Shown: positions 55,454-64,000 of the stretch, in pieces
Layout of the letters: each line of letters starts with the position of its first letter
Position numbering within the stretch: the stretch's first letter is position 1
DNA from: Aliiglaciecola sp041538045
GTDB lineage: Bacteria > Pseudomonadota > Gammaproteobacteria > Enterobacterales > Alteromonadaceae
Direction of reading: 5' to 3'
Assembly (NCBI RefSeq): GCF_041538045.1
Contig: NZ_JBGOSE010000009.1
Coordinates: forward strand, 104,311-168,310
DNA length: 64,000 bases
Notes under the pieces: generated by a model
Seen by the model: the letters and a program-made list of their open reading frames with translations, nothing else
Databases searched by the model: none
Told to the model about the DNA's origin: nothing
Translations under genes and position numbers: made by a program

Positions 55454-55483
55454 AGTTTAGGTTTCCACTAACCCCATTGTCAA
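55454..55483 (-). promoter_or_regulatory. dcw cluster (mra) promoter
   Basis: On the minus strand a consensus -35 TTGACA (55478-55483), an 18-bp spacer and -10 TAAACT (55454-55459). Transcription would start near 55447, right at the first MraZ repeat, about 100 bases before mraZ. The remaining gap to galM (55500-55833) is AT-rich and holds no gene; GAAAGCTTTC near 55563 is a small palindrome without clear meaning. Confidence 0.75.
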
Positions 55484-55833
55484 GGACAAAAAACGGGTTA
55501 AACAGAAGCCATGAATGCCAACTAAATTAAGGGCTAGACGAAAGCGGCTGATATATATAAAGAAAGCTTTCAAAGCTGTTTTTATATACAGTGAAAATCG
55601 GGGTTCGATGAAGCTCAAAATAAGCTAAAAAATCTAAACTAAAGCGCCCTCCCTTATACTTAAAAACGCAAAATAATCATGAGGATAGTAGTTTTTATAA
55701 TAAGCTGGTCGTCAACTTATAATAAGATACTCTCTAGCACGCCGATTATTGAGGTTTTCATAGCCTAATGTTAATGATTGGCTGACAAAGATGAGCCTAT
55801 AAACAATCAATCTATGCAATGGAGAGATGAACT

Positions 55834-56901
55834 ATGATCGATAAAAGTCAATTTGGACAAATGCCCGACGGCCAAATAATAGATAGTTATATTTTGACCA
55901 ATAATAATGGCATGTCCGTTGAGATATTGACTTTAGGAGCAATTATTCGCTCGTGGAGGTTAGCGACAGATCCCAGTGTAGATATTGTTTTAGGCTTCGA
56001 TAATGCGACAGATTATTTGTCCGATCAAAGTTATTTGGGCAGAACCGTAGGACGTTATGCGAATCGCATTAAAGATGGTGAATTTAAAATTGCTGATAAA
56101 AGCTATTCGGTAAGTACCAACTTACAAGGAAACTGCTTACATGGTGGCGTTGAGGGTTTTCACAATCGGCTTTGGTCTGTGGTTAACACAGAGGACGATT
56201 TATATCCAAGTATTACCTTAAACTTGACCAGTGAGGATGGTGATCAAGGTTTTCCAGGAACCTTAAATCTTGATGTGACGTTCAGCCTTGATCAGGAAGA
56301 TCGCTTAACCATTGAGTATCATGCCCTCAGTAACCAAGATACGGTTTTCAATCCTACCCAACATAGCTACTTCAATTTAGCAGGGCACAATTCGGGAACA
56401 ATTTTTGATCAGCAAATTCAGTTATCCGCGAACAACTATACGCCAGCCGATGAAAATGCAATTCCCACGGGTGAAATCAAACCTGTAAACGAAACGGCGT
56501 TCGATTTACGCCAACCAACCTCTTTTGGACAAGCAATTAATCGACAAGACCAAGCAATAAAAGCGGCTAATGGACTTGATCATAATTGGTGTGTAGAAGG
56601 ATTTTCAGCAGCACAGGATAAACTGCAATGGGTTGCCGATGTGATTGAGCCAAAGTCTGGGCGAATATTGATTACTCACACTACCATGCCTGGTGTACAA
56701 ATATATACTGGTAATTTCATTGGGGAGGCTACCCTAGGTAAAAACAATATAAAATACGCGCCTTATCACGGCTTTTGTATTGAATCGCAATTTTACCCAA
56801 ATAGTCCAAATCAAGCAGAATTTCCGAGTGCTACTTTACCTGCCAACACGCCTTTCGTGTCAAAAACAAGTTACCAAATTAAACAAAAAAGCCAGCAATA
56901 A
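55834..56901 (+). CDS. galM: Aldose 1-epimerase GalM
   Basis: A cytoplasmic mutarotase (355 residues; E. coli 346) interconverting alpha and beta anomers of galactose or glucose. Substrate-site residues lie in LGRTVGRYANRI, PTQHSYFNLAGH (catalytic His) and CIESQFYPNSPNQ (catalytic Glu). A good GGAGAG ribosome site precedes the ATG. It stands alone, with no gal genes nearby, so its sugar context is unknown. Confidence 0.94.
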   Translation: MIDKSQFGQMPDGQIIDSYILTNNNGMSVEILTLGAIIRSWRLATDPSVDIVLGFDNATDYLSDQSYLGRTVGRYANRIKDGEFKIADKSYSVSTNLQGNCLHGGVEGFHNRLWSVVNTEDDLYPSITLNLTSEDGDQGFPGTLNLDVTFSLDQEDRLTIEYHALSNQDTVFNPTQHSYFNLAGHNSGTIFDQQIQLSANNYTPADENAIPTGEIKPVNETAFDLRQPTSFGQAINRQDQAIKAANGLDHNWCVEGFSAAQDKLQWVADVIEPKSGRILITHTTMPGVQIYTGNFIGEATLGKNNIKYAPYHGFCIESQFYPNSPNQAEFPSATLPANTPFVSKTSYQIKQKSQQ

Positions 56902-56918
56902 CACACTGCTGGCTTTAG
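56886..56918. terminator. Bidirectional terminator galM / sapC-like
   Basis: AAAGCCAGCA (56888-56897) and TGCTGGCTTT (56907-56916) form a perfect stem with A-runs on one side and T-rich sequence on the other. It overlaps the galM stop codon and lies between the convergent galM and SapC-family genes. Confidence 0.8.
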
Positions 56919-56946
56919 TTTATTTAGCTAACTAAGTTGCTAAGAA

Positions 56947-57726
56947 TTAAGCGCTTGGGTCTTCGTTTTTAGCCGCTTCTTGCTGCGTATCTTCCACTAA
57001 ACTAATTTGGATAGCGCGAATGGGTTTATCCGTATTGGCAGACAGTTGAACTAAACGATTCAATTGAGTAAGTGACAACATTGCAGTGTAAATAGCACCA
57101 AGGTAACCATTGTTTTTCAACTCAATAATAATTTCGTCAGATAATTCATTTACGCGTTTTTCGTTGATACCGTAAATACCAGTCACATTGCGCTTTTCGC
57201 CATTTGCGTACTGAACATTAAGTTGCACAGCATCAAACAATTCTAATTCTACAATTCGTTTGATAAAACGCTGGGTTGCCAATTCGCTGTTAGTAATATC
57301 GCCTAAAAGGTCCTGACGGTTTTTTAAGTAATCCGTTGGTTCGCCTTCTGCAGTGAATAAACTTTCACCTTCTTCTTCACCTACCAACGCACTGTTTTCG
57401 TCGATGTAAACACCTAACTTGTCACCATCAGGGCGAACATCAAAAGGGTAACGTTGAATATTCAAAGGCATAACATGGCCTAACCATTTGTCATCTTTGA
57501 AGTATAAGTTGGTGCCTTGCTCCAAACCTAACATCGCTATTGAGTGGAAGTTACCTGAAGCTTGATCCTTGATAAAAGCAATAGGCATACAGCTAGCAAT
57601 TTGAGCGAACTCACGAAGAGTCGCGGATGCTAAATGGGTTTCTTTGGCAAATTCAAAGTTATGCTGCGTTTTTACTTTTAACGCACTATGTTTATTTTTA
57701 TCCAGTGGAATATAATTCGTTTTCAT
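56947..57726 (-). CDS. SapC-family protein
   Basis: A 259-residue soluble protein that I associate with the SapC family (PF07277-type), which recurs in marine Alteromonadales next to TonB receptors and flavin halogenases but has no firmly established role. Characteristic stretches are YIPLDKNKHSALKVK, RYPFDVRP and NGYLGAIYTAMLSLTQLNRLV. An in-frame ATG at 57816 would add 30 residues of poor quality; ATG 57726 has AGAAG close upstream. None of its usual partners is here. Confidence 0.78.
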   Translation of the reverse strand: MKTNYIPLDKNKHSALKVKTQHNFEFAKETHLASATLREFAQIASCMPIAFIKDQASGNFHSIAMLGLEQGTNLYFKDDKWLGHVMPLNIQRYPFDVRPDGDKLGVYIDENSALVGEEEGESLFTAEGEPTDYLKNRQDLLGDITNSELATQRFIKRIVELELFDAVQLNVQYANGEKRNVTGIYGINEKRVNELSDEIIIELKNNGYLGAIYTAMLSLTQLNRLVQLSANTDKPIRAIQISLVEDTQQEAAKNEDPSA

Positions 57727-57949
57727 TACTTCTTGTTCTCTTTTAAATGATGCTCCGTGGGAAAAAACACGACGGAGATTAAAATCACTTTCAAACACTT
57801 TACTTGCTCTTTGCACTACCTGAGCACGGTAAAATATAAGTCAGCTTGTGCCAGAAAGTGTGCAAGTATGTTTTATTTGGCGTGGGAAGTCACCACCCTA
57901 GCTGGTTAAATTAGAAATACTTTGCTAAAAAATACACATCACACTGAAA

Positions 57950-59562
57950 TTAAAGCGAATTGGTGACAGTGGCGATATATTCAGCTAACTTCGCCTCGGC
58001 CTCGTCTGCAAATAAAATGTCACAGGCTTGTTTTAATCCTGGAGCATGAAGAATATCTTGTTTTGGAACCACTAAGGCGATTTTTGAGCGTCGCCGCAGA
58101 AAATCATCTAGGGTTGTTATCATTTCACGATTGGCCGCATGTTCCACTTCAACCCGAAGGTATTTACTGTTTTCAATCAATAAGTTCCCCATTGCTGGAT
58201 TTTCACGAATACTCTCCAACATATTGATAGCGTTGCGTCCGTACCTTCGCCAAAATCGTTGAGTCAAAGGTTCCGAAGAGCTTGCAGGAGTAAGATCGTC
58301 AAGTCTCATCAGTTTAGCGCGATGAAAAAACTCTCGTTTTACTGCCTTCCCAGGTTCGCCATACCATTTGTGGTCAGGGTAGGTTAATGGAATGCCAAAG
58401 GTTTCTATCCACTGACAGACTTCCTCCCCAACATTAATACAATCGGTTAACTTGCCACCAAATATTGATAAATATTGGCTGTCTTTGTCTACATCAATGG
58501 CATGTTTTCGCGACAGTTGTACCCAATCGGCTTTGTCTTCATGGCCTTTTATCGCCAAGGGTCTGACCCCACAGCGTTCAGCGATAATGTCTTTTTTCGT
58601 CAACGGTTTAGGCAAGACCAAAAGCTTATTAACGTTGGATAGAATAAACTCTCTGTCTTCATCGGTTACCTGAGCATCTGGACTGGGGACTTGGCTATCT
58701 GTGGTGCCAATACAAGTTTTAGGGCCCATGGGGATAACAAAAAATAGGCGGCCATCATCAGCAAAAAAGGTTAATACCTTCTCAGTGTCGGTGATTTTAT
58801 CGACGATTAAATGTACACCTTTGGAAAAGACATGACGATGCTCGGTTGTTTGTTGATTGATTTGATTCACTTGATCGACAAAAGGGCCGGTTGCGTTAAT
58901 GATTGCTTTGGAGCGAATATTGAAGGTTTCGCCACTCATTTGATCCGTGACTTGGCTAACCCATTCCTCCCCGACCTTTTTAGAATGATCTAAGCCCACA
59001 TAGTTAGCTGCGATACACCCATAACTCATGCTAGAGCGCACAAAATTAAAGACGAACCGAGCATCATTATCATGCAAATAGGCATCTGAGTATTCAAAAC
59101 CACCGGAGATATGCTCGGTATTAACAATTGCTTCCATTTGTTTGATTTTTTCAGAGGATAAGTACTTAGGCATCTTTGTGAAAAACCGACCCATCAACCA
59201 ATAAACTAGGGTACCCATGTAAATAAACGCAGGCGTAAAACGAAAACCACGCTGAATACTGGTAAAGAAACGAATCTCTTGAACCGTAGACGGATAATGA
59301 CGCATTAAATGATTGCGGCTTTTACAGAGCTTGTTAACTATTCCAAATTCAAAGGTCTCTAGGTATTTAATTCCTCCCCAAGCTAAATTGGATGAATTTG
59401 AGCTGGTAAAGCCAGCAAAGTCCCCTTTATCAATGAGCGCACTCTAGCACCTTTTGCTGATAGTGCAGCCGCTGACACAGCTCCATTTATCCCACCACCA
59501 ACAATGAGCACATCAAAAGTATGTTGAGGAAGCTTAGCAATATTACTTTTACGTAAATTCAT
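57950..59562 (-). pseudogene. glpD: Glycerol-3-phosphate dehydrogenase-like gene, frameshifted
   Basis: The intact part encodes the FAD-dependent GlpD family, which oxidises glycerol 3-phosphate to DHAP at the membrane: IINATGPFVDQV, GTTDSQVPSPD, RCGVRPLA and IFGGKLTDCINVGEE. The N-terminus, with the FAD motif VLIVGGGINGAVSAAAL, begins at ATG 59562 (GGA upstream) in a different frame. Near 59438-59442, GTGCG seems to have lost one G: restoring it joins SAKGARV to ALIDKGDFAGFTSSNSSNLA in one protein of about 537 residues. As sequenced, the first frame stops soon afterwards. ATG 59305 begins the longest open part (451 residues) but lies inside the conserved domain and would lack the FAD-binding segment. 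Either a recent mutation or a sequencing error. No glpK or glpF is adjacent. Confidence 0.82.
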
Positions 59563-59950
59563 GGTTTCCAGTTATTCCAACAGTATGCAAAGGGACGCGA
59601 ATAATTCCAATAATAAATTGCCAACTAAGCGATTGTATTCTTCGAGTTTACTTATTAATGAAAACTTCCCCTTTATAGCAAATATTAGAGTATCTTGATT
59701 TAAAAAATCCATTATTTGATACCGCAGAAAGTGATAAACTAGCGGTTCGTTACACAACATTATGTTTGATGTGCGAAATCAAATGGAACGAAAATGAGGC
59801 GCGTATTCACAGCCACAATAAACAAAACAAAGGTTTTGCCTACTCGTTTAGCATATTAACCATGACAAAATACCCTTTATCACCTTAGGCATTTAAATCA
59901 GAGTCATAATTGGTTAATCATTTATACACAGAATAATAAGGATAAATTGT
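59563..59950. other. Divergent intergenic region glpD-like / M19 peptidase
   Basis: About 390 bases, AT-rich. It must hold promoters in both directions; I see no convincing pair. AAGGAT before 59951 is the ribosome site of the dipeptidase. A 62-codon minus-strand frame inside (59572-59760) lacks gene-like features. Confidence 0.4.
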
Positions 59951-61147
59951 ATGAAAAAGAGTTTATGGATTTGCACAGCAATGGCATTGAGCGGCTGTGT
60001 TACTGCCTCTGACGGTGAATACCATGCATCACAGAAGGCTACAGAAATAAGCCAAAAATATATTTTAGTGGATGGTCATATTGACGTGCCATATCGTCTT
60101 CAGCAAAAGTGGGAAGATGTCACCCTTGCTACTGATAGTGGCGATTTTGATTATCCTAGAGCGAAAGCCGGCGGACTCAATGCACCATTCATGTCAATTT
60201 ATATTCCCGCGTCGTTAGATGACTCACCTAAATCAACGGAATTAGCGCACAAATTAATTGATTACGTTGAAGCCATAGTAGGCAGAGCCCCTGATAAGTT
60301 TGCCATAGCTAAATCCCCCGATGATGTTAAAAAGCAATTTGAGCAAGGTTTGATTTCGCTGCCTATGGGAATGGAAAATGGTTCTCCCCTACAAGGTGAT
60401 ATGGACAACCTTAAAACCTTTTATGACCGTGGTATTCGCTACATCACTTTGGCCCATTCATTAGCCAATCATATTTCCGATTCTTCATACGATCTCCGAA
60501 AAAAATGGAAAGGTCTAAGCCCTTTTGGTAAAGAGTTGGTAGGCGAAATGAACAATATCGGTATTATGATAGATATCTCCCATGTCTCTGATGATGCCTT
60601 TTACCAAGTCATAGAACTAAGTAAAGCACCCGTTATTGCTTCTCACTCGTCATTACGTCGATTCACTCCCGGATTCGAACGCAATATGACCGATGAAATG
60701 CTAGTCGCATTAGCCGAAAATGGTGGTGTTGTAATGATTAACTTTGGCTCTACTTTTGTTGATCAAGTATCTAGGGGCTGGCGTATTACTATGGGTGAGA
60801 AACGCAAAGCCGTAGAAGAGGAATTTGGAGCCGACAGCCCTCAATTAGCCGCCTTTGATGAAGAATACTCAACCAATAACCCGTTTCCCTATGCCAATGT
60901 CGATACCGTTGTTGAACACGTCGATCATGTGGTGAATTTAGTGGGAATTGACCATGTAGGAATTGGTTCAGATTACGATGGTGTTGGCGATTCGTTGCCC
61001 ATTGGCTTAAAAGATGTATCCGCTTATCCTAACTTAGTACAAGGTCTATTGGATAAAGGGTACAGCGAAACAGATATCGCTAAAATTCTTGGTACAAATT
61101 TACTGCGAGTTTGGAGTGAAGTAGAAGAGTACGCAGCAAAACACTAA
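59951..61147 (+). CDS. Membrane dipeptidase (peptidase M19) lipoprotein
   Basis: A 398-residue zinc dipeptidase of the renal-dipeptidase family. Lipobox ALSGC (Cys16) marks a lipoprotein, and Val at +2 favours the outer membrane. The zinc site is seen as DGHID (His43, Asp45), the bridging Glu in MGMENGSPL, His in DISHVSDDA and IASHSSLRR, and Asp in GIGSDYDGVGD. Substrates in the family include dipeptides with D-residues. AAGGAT is 8 bases before the ATG. Its stop overlaps that of the exonuclease gene on the other strand (CTAA, four bases). Confidence 0.93.
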   Translation: MKKSLWICTAMALSGCVTASDGEYHASQKATEISQKYILVDGHIDVPYRLQQKWEDVTLATDSGDFDYPRAKAGGLNAPFMSIYIPASLDDSPKSTELAHKLIDYVEAIVGRAPDKFAIAKSPDDVKKQFEQGLISLPMGMENGSPLQGDMDNLKTFYDRGIRYITLAHSLANHISDSSYDLRKKWKGLSPFGKELVGEMNNIGIMIDISHVSDDAFYQVIELSKAPVIASHSSLRRFTPGFERNMTDEMLVALAENGGVVMINFGSTFVDQVSRGWRITMGEKRKAVEEEFGADSPQLAAFDEEYSTNNPFPYANVDTVVEHVDHVVNLVGIDHVGIGSDYDGVGDSLPIGLKDVSAYPNLVQGLLDKGYSETDIAKILGTNLLRVWSEVEEYAAKH

Positions 61148-61671
61148 AAATGAAAAGCTGCAGGGTTAGTCAATTCAGAATCGTGTTGGGTTTGTACATA
61201 CACATTCTGCACTAACTCTGCATCACAACTGGCTCTATGCCTTGTACAATCCATACTTCTAGCCAAGTTTTCTTGAGTGTCATGCCAAAGCTCCATCTGT
61301 TTTTCAGATAGAATATTCTCCAAAGGACTCAGCCTAAACCTCATGTCCTGTTTACCCGCGCTAAATAGTTTTATTAACCAGGGATAATCGACGACCCAAC
61401 CATCTGAATAAACGGTTTGACCGCTTAAAAGGTTATTCAAGTCTTCACATACCTTAGATGCAGCAATACCTTTTTGAAGCAAAACGTCACGGGATATGCC
61501 ATGTAAGTCTTCAGCTTCTTGGGTCCAATGCTGCCAATTCGATTCAGGTTGTATCAATCGACAGTAACGTTGGGACAAATAGGTCACAACACCCACTTCA
61601 ATTGGATAACTGTGGCTTCCAAAACCACTTGCCTCTATATCGAGAATTGTAGGAATAATCGTCTTGTTAAT
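61144..61671 (-). CDS. DnaQ-like 3'-5' exonuclease without a canonical start codon
   Basis: The open frame carries the exonuclease motifs in order: DIEASGFGS (ExoI, with the DxE pair), YSDGWVVDYPWL (ExoII) and CTRHRASCDAEL (ExoIII His/Asp). It is a short DEDDh-type nuclease, alone rather than fused to a polymerase. The first ATG/GTG/TTG in frame is GTG 61596, which lies after ExoI and would delete the catalytic DxE. Upstream, the frame is open only to a stop about 20 codons before ExoI, and contains an ATT at 61671 with AGAGG five bases before it. I place the start there (about 175 residues) as a rare AUU initiation; loss of the original start codon is the alternative. Confidence 0.65.
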   Translation of the reverse strand: MNKTIIPTILDIEASGFGSHSYPIEVGVVTYLSQRYCRLIQPESNWQHWTQEAEDLHGISRDVLLQKGIAASKVCEDLNNLLSGQTVYSDGWVVDYPWLIKLFSAGKQDMRFRLSPLENILSEKQMELWHDTQENLARSMDCTRHRASCDAELVQNVYVQTQHDSELTNPAAFHF

Positions 61672-61899
61672 AACAACCTCTGACTGACTTTAAATAAACA
61701 CTAATGAGCAAGTATATATTTTAATCAATTTACCTTACTTGATAATTGATTAACAATTAGACTAAAGAATAAGACACATAATAATCTACTAATCTGTCGT
61801 TAACATTAACTTATATCAAAAACGTTAACTTCTGATTAAATAAATAACAAGGAAAGTTAGAAGCGAGACAAAAAATGAAGTGAACCTGCTCAACCCCAC

Positions 61900-62529
61900 T
61901 TAATCTTCAGTGCCGGAGTATTTTTTAGTTAACAGGTCAGTTTGACCATGGGATGTAAAATAACCGCCTTTAGGCGAGATGACCCACTCATTGGTATTAT
62001 TTATAACTTCCCTAGCATCTTTTAAATAATCAATCAGTGTTTCTTCCGGCATATTTTCTTGTTGATAAACCGCCGCTTGCTCCTTAGCTTTTCCCCACTC
62101 AACAAATTGAGAAAGTTTTGCAGTTTGTTGCACTAAACTGTTGAGGCGATTATCACGATCAAGATACTTTTGCAGTGTCTGAGCTGACTGCTCGTCTCCT
62201 GTCACCGTCAGCTTGTCATTTTCAATGCTTATTTCAAGGCTATCAACAGAGTCAAATTGTGCAAGTAATTGTTCGACTTCTTTATTGAGTCTTTCCTGAT
62301 TGAATTGATAGTAGTTTTCAACGGTGTTCAAGTCTAAATCAATTTCGCCTTTTTCTAGCAACCTCAGTGTCTCTTCGAATTCTTGATTGACTAACCCACT
62401 GTCTAATACTGCCAACCCACCTTTAATGTCTTGCTTGGCGGAGATCGCAATATTTTCTAGGTCCTGATTTCCTTGAGCTTGGTTACCTATGTAATCAAAT
62501 AAAGACAGAGGTTGAGAGTTAATTTCCAT
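61900..62529 (-). CDS. Hypothetical protein, about 209 residues
   Basis: An acidic, Gln/Leu-rich, mostly helical soluble protein. It has no signal peptide, membrane segment or motif that I recognise. ATG 62529 (MEINSQPLSLFDYIG) is preferred over ATG 62541; neither has a strong ribosome site. Residues about 70-125 (LNKEVEQLLAQFDSVDSLEI) could be a coiled coil with a short beta hairpin (ISIENDKLTVTGD). It stands alone between AT-rich gaps of 230-270 bases that show nothing else. Confidence 0.6.
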   Translation of the reverse strand: MEINSQPLSLFDYIGNQAQGNQDLENIAISAKQDIKGGLAVLDSGLVNQEFEETLRLLEKGEIDLDLNTVENYYQFNQERLNKEVEQLLAQFDSVDSLEISIENDKLTVTGDEQSAQTLQKYLDRDNRLNSLVQQTAKLSQFVEWGKAKEQAAVYQQENMPEETLIDYLKDAREVINNTNEWVISPKGGYFTSHGQTDLLTKKYSGTED

Positions 62530-62765
62530 GTTAATTACCATTTCAAAACGGATTGCATTACTAATGGGTTTAGCAGAATTAATGCCAACTGAAATAACTT
62601 TGAGGCTTACAGGAAAGTATTTTAATTATCAGCGCCAGAGTGGTATAGAATTCAATTTAACTCATTAATATCAATGAATTAAGAAATAAAACTGGATGTT
62701 AACTGGTGATAATTTATTAGTTATAGTTTTAACTGGTGAATAAGGGCACAGAGTGCTCACTAAAA

Positions 62766-62801
62766 AACACTATCGGCAAGACATTGCGGCAATGTCTTGC
62801 C
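62766..62801 (-). terminator. Hairpin terminator after the DUF4190-like gene
   Basis: GGCAAGACATTG (62775-62786) pairs perfectly with CAATGTCTTGCC (62790-62801), loop CGG. On the minus strand a run of six T follows about eight bases beyond the stem. Confidence 0.7.
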
Positions 62802-62806
62802 TTATT

Positions 62807-63268
62807 CTAATAACCAGGAGTTGATTCTGCGGCAAGAATAAGAAAGTAAATAATGTTAATGAACAGCCCTATGTAGCCTAGAGATAATCCCCAGATTGTC
62901 ATTTTATTGCCGATTAATTTGCCATGACTATGACGTATTTTAGAACGTGCAATATGACCAAAAATTATCGCCAACAAAGAACTAAACAAAAATAGCGAAA
63001 AAATACCAAATATTAACGATGCCACAGCACATTTAGATCGCTTAATTAGGGCGTTAGTTTCAGACACTAAAACAATGGCATTAGGCGCTTTATATAGTGC
63101 CTTAATATCTTTGGCTTTACCCAAGTGCCCAGTAAATTCAACATGTTGTCCCGGCCGCGCAGACTGACTGTATTTCCATTCAGCCATATTAAAGGTAAAA
63201 CGTTTATTGTCAGCGCAGATGACCCCTTCTTTCGAGTTGGGCTCAAAATCCAGAATGGTTCCTTTCAT
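62807..63268 (-). CDS. Cold-shock-like N-domain fused to a DUF4190-type membrane domain
   Basis: A 153-residue two-part protein. Residues 1-60 (MKGTILDFEPNSKEGVI, RFTFNMAEWK, GQHVEFTGH) resemble the OB-fold/cold-shock-like domain found at the front of several small bacterial membrane proteins. Residues 78-148 contain two hydrophobic helices around a basic loop (IARSKIRHSHGKLIGNK) and look like the DUF4190 family. A membrane-tethered nucleic-acid-binding or sensing protein is possible, but the function is unknown. A hairpin terminator follows directly. Confidence 0.72.
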   Translation of the reverse strand: MKGTILDFEPNSKEGVICADNKRFTFNMAEWKYSQSARPGQHVEFTGHLGKAKDIKALYKAPNAIVLVSETNALIKRSKCAVASLIFGIFSLFLFSSLLAIIFGHIARSKIRHSHGKLIGNKMTIWGLSLGYIGLFINIIYFLILAAESTPGY

Positions 63269-63412
63269 TTAGCTTCCTAATATACAACGAGTTAATGGTA
63301 CAGGTTTAAAATCAATCCGATTAATTGAATTTACCCCATTATTTAGATTAACTCTATAATTTTTATATACTTAGAAAAGTGAATTTACCGAGAATAGGAA
63401 TTAGTAGGAAGA

Positions 63413-63787
<375 letters not shown>

Positions 63788-63793
63788 GCGCGC

Positions 63794-63822
63794 AGTTTAC
63801 GTTGATTGCCGATTAGATACAA
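63794..63822 (-). promoter_or_regulatory. rnpB promoter with GC-rich discriminator
   Basis: On the minus strand -35 TTGTAT (63817-63822), a 17-bp spacer and -10 TAAACT (63794-63799), followed by GCGCGCC just before the RNA 5' end. A GC-rich discriminator is typical of stable-RNA promoters under stringent control. Confidence 0.72.
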
Positions 63823-63846
63823 TATTTTGTCGCAGGCTATTTTCCA

Positions 63847-63987
63847 CGGACTATTGTCCACGGGCTAAAGCCCGTGCTACAGGGGGTATATTAGGTTTTC
63901 CATGGATGATAAAACCTGTAGCTCGGCATTTATGCCTTGGTTATTTGCCTTAAGCTCTTTCCCCACGGGCTAAAGCCCGTGCTACAT
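63847..63987. repeat. REP-like repeat cluster (right edge)
   Basis: Two identical hairpins CACGGGCTAAAGCCCGTG (63859-63876 and 63964-63981, 105 bp apart) are each followed by GCTACA. Between them is an inverted unit, CCTGTAGCTCGGCATTTATGCC in two pieces (CCTGTAGC from 63915, GGCATTTATGCC to 63936). A degenerate GGAC/GTCC hairpin precedes them (63848-63858). Alternating orientation resembles BIME clusters of REP elements. The same pattern occurs at 79-165. Confidence 0.75.
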
Positions 63988-64000
63988 GGGATGTATTAGC

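Noticed and set aside
55555..55600. Palindromic AT-rich stretch around GAAAGCTTTC as a phage attachment site or terminator
   Set aside because: No integrase, tRNA or direct repeat nearby, and the stem is short with no T-run in a useful place.
59572..59760. 62-codon minus-strand frame upstream of the glpD-like gene
   Set aside because: No ribosome site, no recognisable motif, AT-rich composition; it lies in a divergent promoter region.
63847..63987. CRISPR array
   Set aside because: Repeats are self-complementary, in alternating orientation and only two identical copies exist; no cas genes are present.

Overview
The window is chromosomal DNA from a fairly AT-rich gammaproteobacterium. Gene content and protein character point to the order Alteromonadales, most likely the Alteromonas/Glaciecola/Paraglaciecola group: a cytochrome bc1 operon next to sspAB, a DUF2989-type lipoprotein, a carboxynorspermidine pathway, a trypsin-like protease with a GlyGly-CTERM tail, an M23 peptidase beside secA, and many TTG/GTG starts. 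I cannot name the genus from the sequence alone. Most of the window is conserved housekeeping DNA; the unusual material is at the two ends, in a few regulatory sites and in several damaged or variant genes.

Left part (1-11.6 kb). A REP-like repeat pair precedes an OprC-like copper TonB receptor. Then come a fossil response-regulator receiver gene, aceK, a PLP-dependent ACC deaminase/D-cysteine desulfhydrase-like gene overlapping pnuC, and the two-gene carboxynorspermidine pathway (dehydrogenase and nspC). Facing left are an EamA transporter, apbE and rsmI, which overlap one another.

Middle (11.6-33.3 kb). lpoA-yraN-diaA-dolP run right. A DUF2989 lipoprotein, sspBA, petCBA and rpsI-rplM run left. 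This order matches the block recalled from Pseudomonas aeruginosa (PA4422-PA4433). A secreted serine protease follows, convergent with a leftward operon: a 92-residue unknown gene, recO, pdxJ, acpS, rlmD, relA and mazG. Next are a membrane diguanylate cyclase, a small lipoprotein and mutT.

Right part (33.3-64 kb). The complete division and cell-wall (dcw) cluster runs left from mraZ to secA: mraZ, rsmH, ftsL, ftsI, murE, murF, mraY, murD, ftsW, murG, murC, ddlB, ftsQ, ftsA, ftsZ, lpxC, an M23 peptidase and secA. Most junctions overlap by 1-7 bases, which indicates translational coupling. It has a consensus-like promoter and four direct repeats, on a 10-bp period, that look like a MraZ operator. 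Beyond mraZ lies a mixed accessory stretch: galM, a SapC-family gene, a frameshifted glpD-like gene, an M19 dipeptidase lipoprotein, an exonuclease without a canonical start codon, and two poorly known genes. It ends with RNase P RNA (rnpB) and more REP-like repeats. I saw no CRISPR array, tRNA, prophage or insertion sequence, and no multi-gene system that I would call new. The best leads are the protease architecture, the broken genes, the operators and the REP-like family.
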